Shown here in pieces: positions 24,301 to 36,800 of a DNA stretch of 64,000 bases. The notes under the pieces are model-generated. The model was not told the DNA's origin and did not search any database. It saw nothing but the letters and a program-made list of their open reading frames with translations. Both the position numbers and the translations under genes were made by a program. Each line of letters opens with the position of its first letter. Positions within the stretch are counted from its first letter, which is position 1. Origin of the DNA: Botryotinia globosa (Eukaryota > Ascomycota > Leotiomycetes > Helotiales > Sclerotiniaceae); contig RCSZ01000009.1 of the NCBI GenBank assembly GCA_014898425.1, forward strand, positions 1,116,001-1,180,000, in the 5' to 3' direction.

Positions 24301-27136
24301 ATACCATACCATAATATACACATCCGAGAATCTCAAAAATATAGATATCACGGGCTATAAGCATACAACAGAATAGGACCTTATCATCGCAGACTTGGAG
24401 AGTATTTGTGGTGGAAAAGGATTTTATTATTTTTCCTATTTACTTGATTCGATTAGATACATTTAGGTGTATTGTATTGTATTGTATTGTGTAGTTGGTG
24501 TGGTATTGGATATACATAGACTGAATCGATTATGCATTTACTATAACTACTACTGCTACTCTCCGAGAATCGAAAATTGAGATAAAATAATAAGTTGTGT
24601 TAAAATAAGGAACGACGATGAAGTATGTAATAGCCAACCTCGCGAGAAGACTAACGATGATGATGATGAAGAGTTTCTTTCTCTTCCGCTTGATCTGGAT
24701 ATCTGTATACATCTGAACTGAGGGAGTATGAAATAATACCTCTTCCCTTACGAGAGAGAAGTGCACTCGACTAGCAAACCTCAACCAATTATCAAATACC
24801 ACTCCAGCTCTCAATGAAGATAAGAATCTAGATTCTCAACAAAATAAAACAAATCCCATCCCATCAACTCAAAACACACCATAAACTCAAAACCACAATG
24901 CAGAATAGTTACAGAGGGCCACCTGCAGAACCTAGAATCCCTCGATCCAGCCTCCCATCCCATCCCATCCCATCCCATCCCATCCGAGACTCGCTAATCT
25001 CGCCTCTCAAACAACCCCCCCTTCATTCCTTCCAGCCCCACCATTTTCTCCGACTCACCACTGTATTTCATTTTATTCCATTCGCCACAAATTCTAGTTC
25101 GCGCGGTCTGCGCAATTGAATGAAAATCGATGAATCGTTCAGACAGTTATTCCTCCCGAGGAAAAGAATAGATATTTTGTCAAATTCATCTCTAGCCACA
25201 AAGCCACATCACAAAAGTCCTGCAATACAATTCTGGAACAGCTGTCTAGGTAGGTGGGGCAATATAACCCCAGATTTTTTAATACATCGTCATGCAGGAA
25301 GGTAGACTAGAAATGGATAATGTAAGCCCAAAATGGGAATAGAGGATTGGAGTTGAAGGATTAGATTACACTAGTTTTTTTTTTCTTTTTCGAAAATGGG
25401 AGAACTAGTTTTTTTCACCATCCATATCGCATCTTATGCAGTACTATTCATCTCAACAACTTTTCTTTCTTCTATCAGATGCGAATTTGATCAGAATGTG
25501 ACCCTTTAATTCCAAATTCGCATCAGGAATTTGCAATATTCGGTACCCTCAATGCAACCTTTCGGCTCGGCAATCAAACAGATTCCAAAGCCCGTAACCG
25601 AACCAGGAGGGGTTGCATTTGCAGAACGCATGAGCCTTGCGGTTATGCACATGAAATGATGGATTTTTGTTGCTAAAATTGTGTGTATGTATTTGTATAT
25701 GCAATTCGAAAGCTGAAGGAAAGTAATATCATATCATGCAAGAAACATTCTTTCAGGAAGGAGAGTAAACCGTTAACTTCGATCATAAAACTTTCCCCTC
25801 CAAGAAAAAAAAAAGAACACAGACTCGACGCAATATCGCATGATAAAAAAAAGCTCAGATTCCCATGTGCACACCGTTGATGCGGAGGATGAGCCTTGTC
25901 CATCCTGCATCACACCAGCCAGCGCGCACCCCCAACACCAAACCAGCAGCAAAGAAAAATCAGAGCTTCGCGAGCTTACCGCGCCTTACCGCTCTTTGCC
26001 CACTTACTGTTTTGAGATGGTTACAGACATTTTGATAGGATTTCGACAGGGCTAGCTGGAGGGTACAGGGCTAGCCAAACACTTGTACAGGCCCAGCTAC
26101 AGGCTGACAGGGCTAGAAAGAGCAGAAAGTGATCCACGCCTCATGGTTACATTTTACCGGTACACTTACTGGCTTTTACTTTGTCTATTTTTTTCGTTCT
26201 CCAAACGATGAACTGGTGTTTCCCCTCGTTTTGAATTTCTCATTATCCAATTCGATATCTGCGCGAAGACCACGAACAACAAGATCGCGTAGGTAAAAGT
26301 TAAATGTGTAATGCAGAGAAGATGTAAAAGACGTTTCCGTATCTGAATCGTGCTGCAGAACGGTGCTGCAGAGCAGTGAATCGTAACTGCAGATTCTGGA
26401 TTTCTTTCGTATATCGTTCAGGAATTGGTTTGTCAGTGTCAAATAGGAAAACAACGAAAGGGGATTGTACAACGAGTGGTGCGTGGGTAGATGCATGTAT
26501 CGTACATCACAGCCGTACTTTGTGTACTTATTCAGTGATGGATCTGGGTCAATAGTGAATACGAAAGTATACGGAGCAGGAGAATAAAATGTGATGAAAA
26601 CACAGATACAAGCAGATATGGTTACAGTACAAATTGTACATACCCTCACTCATACTGTCTGTACATTGTTGAAAGGAAGTTTCAAGAAGAAGACAAGATT
26701 CAGCCCCCAAATATCTTTAAGCGGTGAAGACAAGTTAATTGTGAATGATGATTGGTCTAAGAGAAGAACATGTCGTAAGTGTTAAAGGAATAAATTGAAT
26801 AAATGCTGGCATACATATCTGATGCAGTAATGCAAGAAATATGCAATATATATATTATATTATGCATGCATCAATTCTCCAGTGCATACCTACCTTGACT
26901 CGTTGGTACTTTTCCCTTGTAAAAATCCTTGGGTGTGGGTTCAGATTGGGTTGTCACTGGTCAGATTGACGTTGAATTTCTATTTGCTGATAGTCAAGAC
27001 TGGAGAATGCCTGAAAACTTAAAACCGATTCAGGGGGATGATTCACACTGCCTTAACAGAAATGATTATCGGCGGAGGATTGAAGACCACTGGTGGAGCG
27101 TTTTTTCTGTTTTTTTTGCTCAAGGTGTGATGTGAT
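21381..27136. other. Gene desert, part 2
   Basis: 5.8 kb without a supported gene. A TACCTAGGTA palindrome lies at 21469-21478, a TATATAAC promoter-like block at about 22510, (TATTG)n at 24468-24491, (CATCC)n at 24954-24985, and three ACAGGGCTAG copies at about 26046-26115. A 154-codon minus frame at 26185-26649 has no ATG and no recognised domain. A 73-codon frame starting at 24898 has a good CACAATG context but repetitive content. Confidence 0.5.
24954..24985. repeat. (CATCC)n microsatellite
   Basis: Six perfect pentanucleotide units. A TATTG array lies at 24468-24491. Confidence 0.9.
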
Positions 27137-27528
27137 TAGGGTTGGGCAAATTATATAATCCGGCTGAGGATTATATATTTTTATAATATAACGTTTTTTG
27201 ATTGATATAAAATATTACATCAAGATTATATATATGATTTGATAGCTAATCAAATCTTTAAAATAAATAAAAGTAAAGAAAATTCGAAGACATTCTCCAA
27301 TAGGTTATTAAAAAAGCTATTATAGATTTTTATATTATATGATTTATATTATATAATATAAAATCATATAATTTCAGAAAAAAATCTTATTTTTAAGAAT
27401 TTCGGCTTAATTTTTCTTTCAAATTTATTATATAGGAAAAATCAATATATAATTTGCTTGACTAATATTACATATTATAATTTGTTGATCAATACATTCA
27501 AATATTATATTATATATGCCCAACCCTA
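27137..27528. mobile_element. hAT-type MITE, copy 1 (392 bp)
   Basis: Starts TAGGGTTGGGCA and ends in the inverse GCCCAACCCTA. It is flanked by 8-bp direct repeats GATGTGAT (27129-27136) and GATGTAAT (27529-27536), one transition apart. TIRs of TAGGGxTGGGC form and 8-bp duplications are the marks of hAT transposons. The interior is extremely AT-rich and non-coding. It matches the inverted copy at 29229-29621 along its whole length, with mainly C/T and G/A differences. Confidence 0.9.
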
Positions 27529-29228
27529 GATGTAATGTCGAGGATGTGTGACATGTCAACAATGCAATCATAGCAAAGATGGGGAGATGATCGATGAGAC
27601 GGGGATGAGGATAAATGTTGATCTGTGAGATATAGATGGGAATGATGTAGATGATGAGATTAGAGCCCTCTCCCCCTCTAAAAAGCTTGGGATTCAAGAA
27701 GATAATCATGGAGAGCTCGGGTCGCGATGATGTGGATGAAAAGCATCGATCCAGATCCAGATCCAGATTCAGGTTCAGGATTCCCAGGTCAAGAACTCCC
27801 AGTCAAAATGATACGATGATGGCCCGAAGGATTCCAATGAATTCTGATTCCAAAGATAAGATGCAACAGGATAAGATATACTGGATAATCAAGACCATCC
27901 ATCAAATGTAGCCGCATGGTCACCCTCACAATCTCCATCAGCAATCAATCAATCTCATGTACAATACTGACTGGTAGGAATGACGCGTAACAGATCCGAA
28001 CCAGTGGGAGAATAAACTTTGAGTCAGTTCACCTGGTTCGCGAATGAAAGATTAGATATCTTGTCTTTCCAACCATTTGTCTTGTTCTCGCGGGGAAAGG
28101 CTGCTAACAAGTACTGTATACTACGTATCATGTTCCAAGAAGACGTCGAGATTAGATTGAGAGGACGATTGGATTGGACACTGGTTCGAGACTGGGCACT
28201 GAGCAGCAAGTGAATCAATCAGTCATGATTTTTACTTTCTGCCCAGCGTGCGAAGAAATGCACAATGACAGCCTCGTCCAAGCGTAAGTTTTCTTTCTGC
28301 CAGCCGCCAAATCCCAATGTCTCTTGGATTGGTCGATCTCTTGAGAACGATATTGCAAAAAAAGAGGGTGGTGGTGGGTGGTATGTGGGGAATTATGCAT
28401 GTAAAGCTGTGTCACTATACAGATTAATATGGTACAGGCTACAGCTCGATCTCTCTCGTTGATGAACGTTGATAGGCATGATCTTGCGAATGTACGATGT
28501 ATAGTCTGATTATTTGATGCCCCTGTACATTTTCTCGTCTGACACATTACTCGTGTTGGCCAATAAATGCCGAATTTGGATGATGGGCGGGAAGAGATGA
28601 ATGTGGATTTCATAAGGGATGGTAATCTCTGACTGACTGGCTAATAGCTATACTGGCCATCTGGAACAAGGGGAGATGGGAAAGGTTGTCGACTCATCGG
28701 TAGGTATCCAAGATTCCATACTGTCCACCGGTCCCTAGGTAATTGTGTGAATTGGGAAACATCCGAGTCTAAACCGAGAAATGGATTCTTGTGAATAATA
28801 GATTGAATATAAGAGGATACTTAAGGACCCCGAAATTTGAATATCAATAATTCAATCGATCCAGCCTATCCTTGAATGAAATCGAATCTCCTTTTTCCAT
28901 TTCTCTCATCCATCTTTCACTCTGAAAAATTCTAGAAGCCGAAGAAAATCAATGTTAGCTGCACCTCCAGACGGTATACTGGGATAATGTAGTACCGTGG
29001 TCCGTAAGACCGCAGGTCCGCAGCACGCTGGAAAAAGTTGTGGACCATTCGGAAGCGTTCGTGATGAAACTAATCATCATAAGCTAAACCGAAATCAATG
29101 TTTGAAGATTTTTTGGGCAAAACATGTGGATATTCATTGGTTTGTTTGAAAGTGGTGGATTGAGAATTGAAGAGTTTCAAGGTTGACGAGGCGACGAGAC
29201 GACGAGACGACGGCTTGACGAATGAGAT
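27529..29228. other. Spacer between the two hAT MITE copies
   Basis: 1.7 kb. It includes a CCAGAT/CAGATT short repeat near 27750 and a CCTAGGTA at 28734. Frames at 27651-27911 and 28215-28613 are short, partly repetitive and not recognised. Confidence 0.5.
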
Positions 29229-29621
29229 TAGGGTTGGGCATATATAATATAATATTTGAACGTATTGATTAACAAATTATGATATGTAATATTAGTCAAG
29301 CAAATTATATATCAATTTTTCCTATACAATAAATTTGAAAGAAAAATCAAACCTAAATCCTTAAAAATAAGATTTTTTCTTGAAATCATATAATTCTAAT
29401 ATCACATGATATAAATCATGTGATATAAAAATCTATAATAGCTTTTTTAATAATCTATCGAAGAATGTCTTCGAATTTTCTTTACTTTTATTTATTCTAA
29501 GGGTTTGATTAGCTATCAAATTATGTGTATAATCTTGGCGTAATATTTTATACCAATCAAAAAACATTATATTATAAAAATATGTAATCCTTAGCCGGAT
29601 TATATAATTTGCCCAATCCTA
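29229..29621. mobile_element. hAT-type MITE, copy 2 (393 bp, inverted)
   Basis: Starts TAGGGTTGGGCA and ends GCCCAATCCTA, flanked by perfect 8-bp direct repeats AATGAGAT (29221-29228 and 29622-29629). Its reverse complement aligns with copy 1. Over the 60 bases at 27178-27237 against 29521-29580 I count seven differences, all transitions. The different target duplications show two independent insertions. Confidence 0.9.
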
Positions 29622-30173
29622 AATGAGATACGGGAAGCTTCGGGGTTTAAAAAGATCCCTTGTTGTAAACATGGATCTAGCTTTCAATTATGGAGCTTGA
29701 CGTTGTGGAAATATTATTTCTGGTATGTGGTAGCATGCACCATTGTGCGAATCTTTTCAAGTGAGTCTCAGAGAGAAGTAATGATTTTTGGATGGTTTGA
29801 TCGGATGTGTTTCGAATTTTCGAATATATAATGTACTTCATATGTACATCAGTATCCAAATGGAAATTTTGTACTATTTTAGATGATCTCAGTGAAACCA
29901 TCCTTTGCTTATGGCACCTCTTTTCTTAGATGCAGTTCATACATACTTAAGTCAAGCGAACAGAATCTAGATACTTTCATCCTCAAATAGATAGCTCAGG
30001 AGCTACATCATAATCACCTAATCCCTTAGCGATGATCAAAAAAAGAAAGGTTCAATGTTTGTTAATACTACACATAGACCTAGGTAATACCGGTAATATC
30101 ATGACACTGACCTTTACATACCTACTAGGTATTAATGAAAAGAAGACTTTACTATTACGTCTTAGTCATTTCT

Positions 30174-30306
30174 GTAGTCTTTATTCTTTATTCTTTAGTC
30201 TTTATTCTTTATTCTTTATTCTTTAGTCTTTAGTCTTTAGTCTTTAGTCTTTAGTCTTTAGTCTTTAGTCTTTAGTCTTTAGTCTTTAGTCTTTAGTCTT
30301 TAGTCT
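30174..30306. repeat. 7-bp tandem repeat CTTTAGT
   Basis: About 19 units. The first third alternates with a CTTTATT variant and the rest are nearly perfect. Confidence 0.92.
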
Positions 30307-31784
30307 TGTTAGTTAGTTTCGGTTAGAAGCCAAACTTCCAAAGTGATCAACCTCTCAAAAGTTAAAAAGACTAGTCTCATTGAAGTTTGAACTTGCGGGG
30401 CAATTCTTCAGACCCTCTTTTCTCTCTCAAGGAAAATCCCTCTCTGCCACTCTGGCCCCTCCAACATCATCTACTCCGTACAGAGTAAACTGACCACCTA
30501 GCCACGAGCCAAGTATCCATAAATAATATATAAGACTCGACAGATGAATATGGAGTCGGATGGAATTCGCGACTCATGTGGATATGGCTTAACCTTTCAG
30601 CCACTCATACCTTCTCCTTTCGCACTTTATTGAGGTTATTTCGAGAATTCCACTCACTCCATCAGACCCTGCATTGAAAAAAATCGGCAAGAAATTCGTT
30701 TAGGGAAGCGTCATCCTTGATGACTGATGAGTGATGGAACCTTTCGGCATATCTTTCTATCCCAGGTTTTCCCAACAGATGAAGTCGTCAACCATCCATC
30801 TTGTTCTACCGGTGATTCCGTATTTGTACGAAGTGCTGACACACTTGAGATTTGAGGGATGCGGTAATTGAGTTTTGACTTTATTAAGAAGATGGATCAG
30901 TTGTGATTGAAAGCCTCTCCTCTCTTGGGAGAGTTAGTTCTGAACTCAAATAATGGGGTATCTCCAGAGTCCAAACACCTAGGTATCCATGAGATTCTAA
31001 TAAATGTAATAGGAAAGGTATTTGGTCCTTGTCTGATGAATTGGCATTGAATCTTGAAATATGATGTCGATTTTGCCATCTCTAACCCCCTAGATTTCCT
31101 AGATTGGATAAATCGTTGATAGTGTGGGATTTGATTCATTGAATGCCTACTTGGATATGAATTAAGTGTCACAAACTAGGTTTATGCTAAACACGAAGAG
31201 GGATGATCTCTAAACTTTCTACTTTTGGTCGGTCTACTTGAGTAGATTCTTTAGTCCTAAATGTCTAAATCATAACTAGACAATGATGATATCTTCTTGA
31301 TCGGGAATGCGTCGGGGGTAAGAATACTGACATCTAGTTTATCTCTCATCCATTCTACTAATAAGATTTAGAACAACTCATCCATAGATACTCGAACATC
31401 TATTGATACATCCATTGACACATCCGTTATATACATCCCTTATTCGTCATAAATAGCATTACTATTACCAGCAACAATCTTCCTATTTTGAAACAACACT
31501 CGGACTTTTCCATTTATCCATTAGGGGAATATCATAATTGAACTGAATTTCGACTAGAAATCCTCGTTGTTGAAGTAACGACACACCAACCACATTGGTT
31601 TCTTGTTAATCGAGTTGAAGTTCATTCTACATATATGGAGAACTGTCATTTCTCGGCTCTCATTATAAGATTGAATTCTCATAAACGATATATGTCTATC
31701 TATATATCTATCTATATATCTATCTATCTACCTAGAGCTACATCAGCCCGTCTACCAATCTACCAATACTCGTACAAGATATCT

Positions 31785-31820
31785 ATCTGGTATCTGGTAT
31801 CTGGTATCTGGTATCTGGTA
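31785..31820. repeat. 7-bp tandem repeat TATCTGG
   Basis: Five units, just downstream of a TATC/TATA tetranucleotide tract at 31698-31730. Confidence 0.9.
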
Positions 31821-32445
31821 TACAGAGTACGATAATAAGACGATTCATCAACCCCTGGTCCATACAAATCGCCTCCCTTGCCGCCATCAAGAGACCCGTT
31901 TCTCTACACCCACGCAACTACCAATCAATTCCGCCCTCAATTCCAAAAAGTGGACAGGAGGAGAAAAGAAAGGAAAAAAAGATAAAAAAAATTAATATTT
32001 GGTAGCAACTTGGAATCCCCCAGTCTTGCCTTGGTGTAAGAGGTAAAAGAGTCAAGACTCAAGAGTCAAGAGTCAAGACATCCATCCATCCATCGATTCC
32101 ATCCACGCCATCGGCTGCATTCCGAAAAGACCTTGTACCCAATTAAAAACGATATAATCAATTAACCCGTTGTTACGAACGCTGTTACGAAGATCATATT
32201 ACAGGAACAACAAACCTTAGACCCCTTCTTCGTCAGATTTCCCGCGTCGCGAGACTAATTTGTTCCTCCCACCCTCCTCTATAGAGCGAGCATCAACTCA
32301 ACTCAACTCAACCACCACCACCACCACCACAACAACAGCAATTCCTCACATTTCTCTCGCATCGTCTTACTCTTCACATTAAACTCTCTCTTCATAAACA
32401 ATCACCACTTTTTAAAAAGTTGCTTCATTTTATAAATCATTAATC

Positions 32446-33813
32446 ATGGGCTATGAAACTCGCGGAAAACAATTGAACTGGGGAGTGATAGGTATAAATT
32501 TACCACAAACTCACGCAGAGAAAGCGGCCGCTCGACTTTCACCGCCTTCCATAGCGACGTCGACATCAGAACACCAACTTTCGAAGAAACGATCACGTCG
32601 AAGTTCTTGCTCACTATCACCTCCACCAAAACGAAAGAATTATACAATTCCAGAGGATATAAGTACCCCGCCACTTTCACCACCAGCCGATGATAGCTCT
32701 TTCGAAATTCACAATGTGGGAATAGAAGCGGAGGCGAAAGAGGAGAAAATAGTCATTGACGAAATTAAAGTCGAAGAGGGCCAAGAAACTCAATCAACGA
32801 TTAGAGGGGACGACGAGGAGGAAGAAATCGAAGAAATCGACTTGACGGAAGTAAAGGACGAAATTGTGGAAGGAGTTATTGTTCAATTACAAAAGACTCG
32901 CAATAGACCTCATTTAGTTAAGGAACTTGCAGCAATTTTGTCTCCAACCGTTAAAATCGTGGAACAGTAAGCTAACAATCTTCCCGATTCATTCCGTTAT
33001 CTCTCGAAACTATGAAACTATGAAACTAACAAAAAGTCTAGATCTGCCAATCCATGTGCAATCATTTCCTCTCGACTATCCAACTATCTAAAACGACCAT
33101 GGACGGCATCATCACCTTGTCCAGTAGGAAAAGAGTTGGAAACTGTACATCCACGACGAACATACTTTTATTTGACTACTTACTCGCATCAAGCATTTCC
33201 TGCTCCTGCACAATTAGCTCAACGTTCGATCATCACCCCATCTGTTTCAAGCGCAGATTCGATCGATGAACCAGATCGAAATCGTGATGAATCACCTGAA
33301 GTCGATTTATCTTCCGAGGAATACGATGACGATGATTCAATCACACCACCAACTCCAACTGGTTCCTTTGCCGGTCGTTTCGAGCGTCCCGTGAGGAACA
33401 ATCGTGCTGCATCGGTCGGCCTGGAGAAAGATGAGAAAGAATTCACACAAACAGCTCGTGGAATGCAAAAACGAAGATTTAGTGGCGAGCCACCATCATC
33501 ATCTTTGGCGAAACCATCTGATATGAACGATATGCCTTCAAACATTTCAGATACCCCCATGAAATCCGTGGAATCTGACCCATTTTTTGGAGAAAGCCGA
33601 GGTGGTTTAAATGCATCGTTGTTAAATACGCCGGGTTTTATGAATAGCCCCGCTATGAAACCTGTTTTTGCATCGAAAAAATCATGGGATTCAACTGTGG
33701 AAACTTCTCAAGCGAATTGGGCGCCAGCGAAGATTGAAACATTAGATTGGGATACGAGAAGTCCGGAAAACATCGAATTAGATGAATTAGATGGCATGCT
33801 TGATGGATTTTAG
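32446..33813 (+). CDS. GDS1-type winged-helix domain protein
   Basis: Two exons, join(32446..32966,33042..33813), 430 aa. The 75-bp intron (GTAAGC donor, ACTAAC branch, TCTAG acceptor) splits a Gln codon. Residues 1-140 are Ser/Pro-rich and then very acidic (DDEEEEIEEIDLTEVKD). The conserved core at about 145-240 reads EIVEGVIVQLQ, RPHLVKELAAILSPTV, then SANPCAIISSRLSNYLKR and HPRRTYFYLTT, which I recognise as the winged-helix domain of GDS1-like fungal proteins. Yeast Gds1 is a nuclear factor linked genetically to respiratory growth; the function here is unknown. The C-terminal half is disordered, acidic, and rich in SP/TP sites (TPPTPTGSF, SPEN) that could be kinase targets. The intron falls inside the core, so only the spliced form is meaningful. 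It lies downstream of the 15-kb desert. Confidence 0.8.
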
Positions 33814-36800
33814 ATGCTCAATCTTTTCCTCTTTTTTTTTATGATTATACGCACACGAAAGATTCACCAGTGTTGAATCAGGAATCTTTGATTCCATTGT
33901 ACAAATATTTCTTTTACTTACTACCTGAGATTTCTGTTGGGAGAGTTGTACGATTTTTTTATTAGAAGAGATGGAAAGATGGATTGATGAATGGACTGGA
34001 AAATGCGAACACAAAAGGAAAGACAAAACAAAACCGGTCCTGGGGATTATTCGGATATTTTGGAGGCACTCTCGTTTTCTCTACGTGAGATATTATTTGT
34101 TTGAAGTCAGGGTTTTCTGCGATGGCGTTTAGGATGGTGGACTTTTGTTTCTTTGGAGTGCGTCATGTTTCAGCCTATTTTCTTTCCTTTTTTCTGTAAA
34201 CAATAACTTTCATGACCGAGATGATTGGAGATGGATGAATTTGGGATATGATGTGATCGTGTAGTCGCCGGATCATTAGGTTGGGAAAGGGAGGGGAAGG
34301 AGTATTGGGAATGGAGGAGAGGATGTGAAATGATTCGTTACATTGAGTTGAGCGGTCCGGTCATAAAGCGTATGATTCAGATGAATATGGGCGAAAACGA
34401 ATTTTCGACGGATATAAATATTTCTCTGGATGGAATAAACCAATTTCTTCACAATGAGAAGATTGAGTCGGGATGGAAAACAAGATAATATGATATTATA
34501 TATACACATCTACATATACTCGAGTACACATACATATAGATGAAGAATATGAAACATCTCTCCGCCCACCTAGATTTTGGTCTTTGATATGCTTATGGGT
34601 GATTGTAAAGAGCTTTAGGCGGGTTCTTGAATTGAAATATATACGTGTGTGTACTTTTACTTTTCACTTTGTTTGGAAGAAATTTTTGGCTACTGTGTCT
34701 GAGTGTTCATTGTGAGGGGAGAGTTTGAAGATGGTGGTGGTGAGATCTTGTGGTTTGGGAAGGATGGTAGGTAGGTGGGTAGGTTGGTAGGTAGGTAGGT
34801 AGATAGATATGTTGGACTTTTATTATCAATTTCTGATTCCCCATTCCTGATTTCATATGTATGTTTCATTCACACTTCTATTTTTATTTTCATTTTCATT
34901 TTCGGGTTTGGTTTTATTTCATTTTTTATTTGGGGGGCATTTCTTGGAAGTGTGGAAGTGTGGAAGTGTGGAAGTGTGGAAGTGTGGAAGTGTGGAAGTG
35001 TGGAAGTGTGGAAGTGTGGAAGTGTGGAAAGGGGGAATAGGGGGGGGGCATATACGTGGTAATCTTGGATATTTCTTGACCTACTCTTGATAATTCTGAT
35101 TGGGAGTTTGGATTTGAGAGGATAGAGAGGGGTTTGAGGAATTGAATGGGTATAAAAGGGCATCAGATGATGAAAGGAAGATAATTCCTTATTTTGGTTG
35201 AGGAAATGGATTGGGCTCCGGATCTCCGGATCTCCTTGGGGGTTTTTGCATTTGGGACTTGGATTTGGATTTGTGGTGGGAGAGGGTGCGTGGATGGAGA
35301 TGGATGCGGAGTGACGGAGGGGTATCGGGCGTTGCATTGCGTTGTATTGCATTTCAGTGCGGTGCAGGGCGGGCAAGGGAAGGGAAGGGATGGGATGGTA
35401 GGAAGGGTAGGTAGGGTAGACTTGTTTCTCGCGGATACTTTTTAGATGCGTTTGGGGTAAAGGGGAGGGGGTTTAGGAGGTGAAACATGAATGAGCTATC
35501 CATGGCTTAGGAGTGGCGATGGGAAGTGGCAATGAGAAGTGGCGAGAAAGTGTGGATGGCAAGTGGCGAAGGAGATGAGGCGCAGAAGGATAGAGTTTCT
35601 GGATGGTGACACTGGTGGATGTGTTCGAAAATGGAGGTGATAATTTGAAGGCGTAGGATGAGATTGAGGGAGTGGATTGTAGATAGTTGAAGTTGTTACT
35701 TGTGTAAGAGTGTGAGTTTAGGGTTGAGATTGAGGCTAGGGGGGGAGAATATTTGTTGGGGGTTGGTTCTGGTAGTAGAGATTTTGTTGGTGAGTGTTGT
35801 TCATGACAGGTGTTGTTGATGGTAGTGTCCTTATGTATGTATTGTGGTGAGTAAATACTTTTCAGTTTATTATTCCGATTACTAATTCGCCATGTATGTT
35901 TTTGTTATCATTGTTGTCGATTGAAATTCACTCTCTTCGAGAACGGGCGAGGATCAGATGGGTTTTAAGGAAAGTTTCATGGAATCGAGAGGTGTTTTGC
36001 TTGTTAGCTGGTGATACATGGGTGGGATCTTCTTGCTCAGTGGATGTCTCCTGATTGATCTTTGTTTGGGAAAATTGGATGGTAGGGAGAGAAGTCATTT
36101 ATGTAAATGTACGGAATTTTTCAATAGGTGTGTGAGTGAATGGGAAAAGCAGAGATGTTGAGGCAATAGGTGTGAACTGTGCAGGCTATAAGACTGACAT
36201 GACACAAAAAGCAGAGCTCTCTTCTAGATTGAGGAGTGTGGATCTTTGATCATTGTCCGAAAAGGTGGGTGTGAACATGTAAATGTGAGTTCTGAAGAGG
36301 CGGAGAGCAGAATGAGATGGCGGGGCATGGTTGTACTTTATCTTTCATAGTATTTTTACATCTCACTACAAGCGGTATGATGATGTAGCCGAGGTAGTAG
36401 AATGATTGAATATGCCAGCTGAAGAGTTGAAATTTTAGTTGTGCTTCTTGGGGATGGCGGTCGCTCGCTGTCGAGGTGAGGCGAGTGAGTAAAAGAGGTC
36501 GGAAGGAAGTATGACTGTTGTTTACTTTGTTTTCTATTACCGATGATAGTTTAATCATCACCTATATCGTTGTTATCATCATGTTTTTCTCCACCTGTCC
36601 CTCAATCTTCTCAAGTCCTTCTCCTATATCTTCTCACCCAAATCTATTCTTCACACCCCTAAGACCCATCGCATAATCAGGTTTGCACTTCATCTTTCTT
36701 GAGAATGAAGTCCAGCCTTATAGAGAATGATGGAAAGGATATGGAAGCGTTTATATATTGAAGAATGGAAGACTTTCACTGGATGAATACTTTTGTAGGT

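Larger units (their letters stand above)
29622..32445. other. Gene desert, part 3, and leader of the GDS1-type gene
   Basis: 2.8 kb. It has a 7-bp array (30174-30306), CCTAGGTA motifs at 30079 and 30978, TATC and TATCTGG arrays at 31698-31820, and AAGAGTC repeats near 32050. The last ~170 bp are a CT/CAA/ACC-rich leader (ACTCA and CCA repeats at about 32292-32335) ahead of the ATG at 32446. No gene is supported. Confidence 0.55.

Noticed and set aside
26185..26649. 154-codon minus-strand frame with a hydrophobic start
   Set aside because: It opens with GTG, has no ATG before the middle, no recognisable domain and no splice signals joining it to other exons.
30174..30306. CTTTAGT array considered as interstitial telomere or CRISPR-like array
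   Set aside because: The unit is 7 bp without spacers and differs from the fungal telomere TTAGGG, so it is a plain microsatellite.
34857..35376. Plus and minus frames around 35 kb (77 and 168 codons)
   Set aside because: They are built on the AAGTGTGG tandem repeat and purine-rich sequence.
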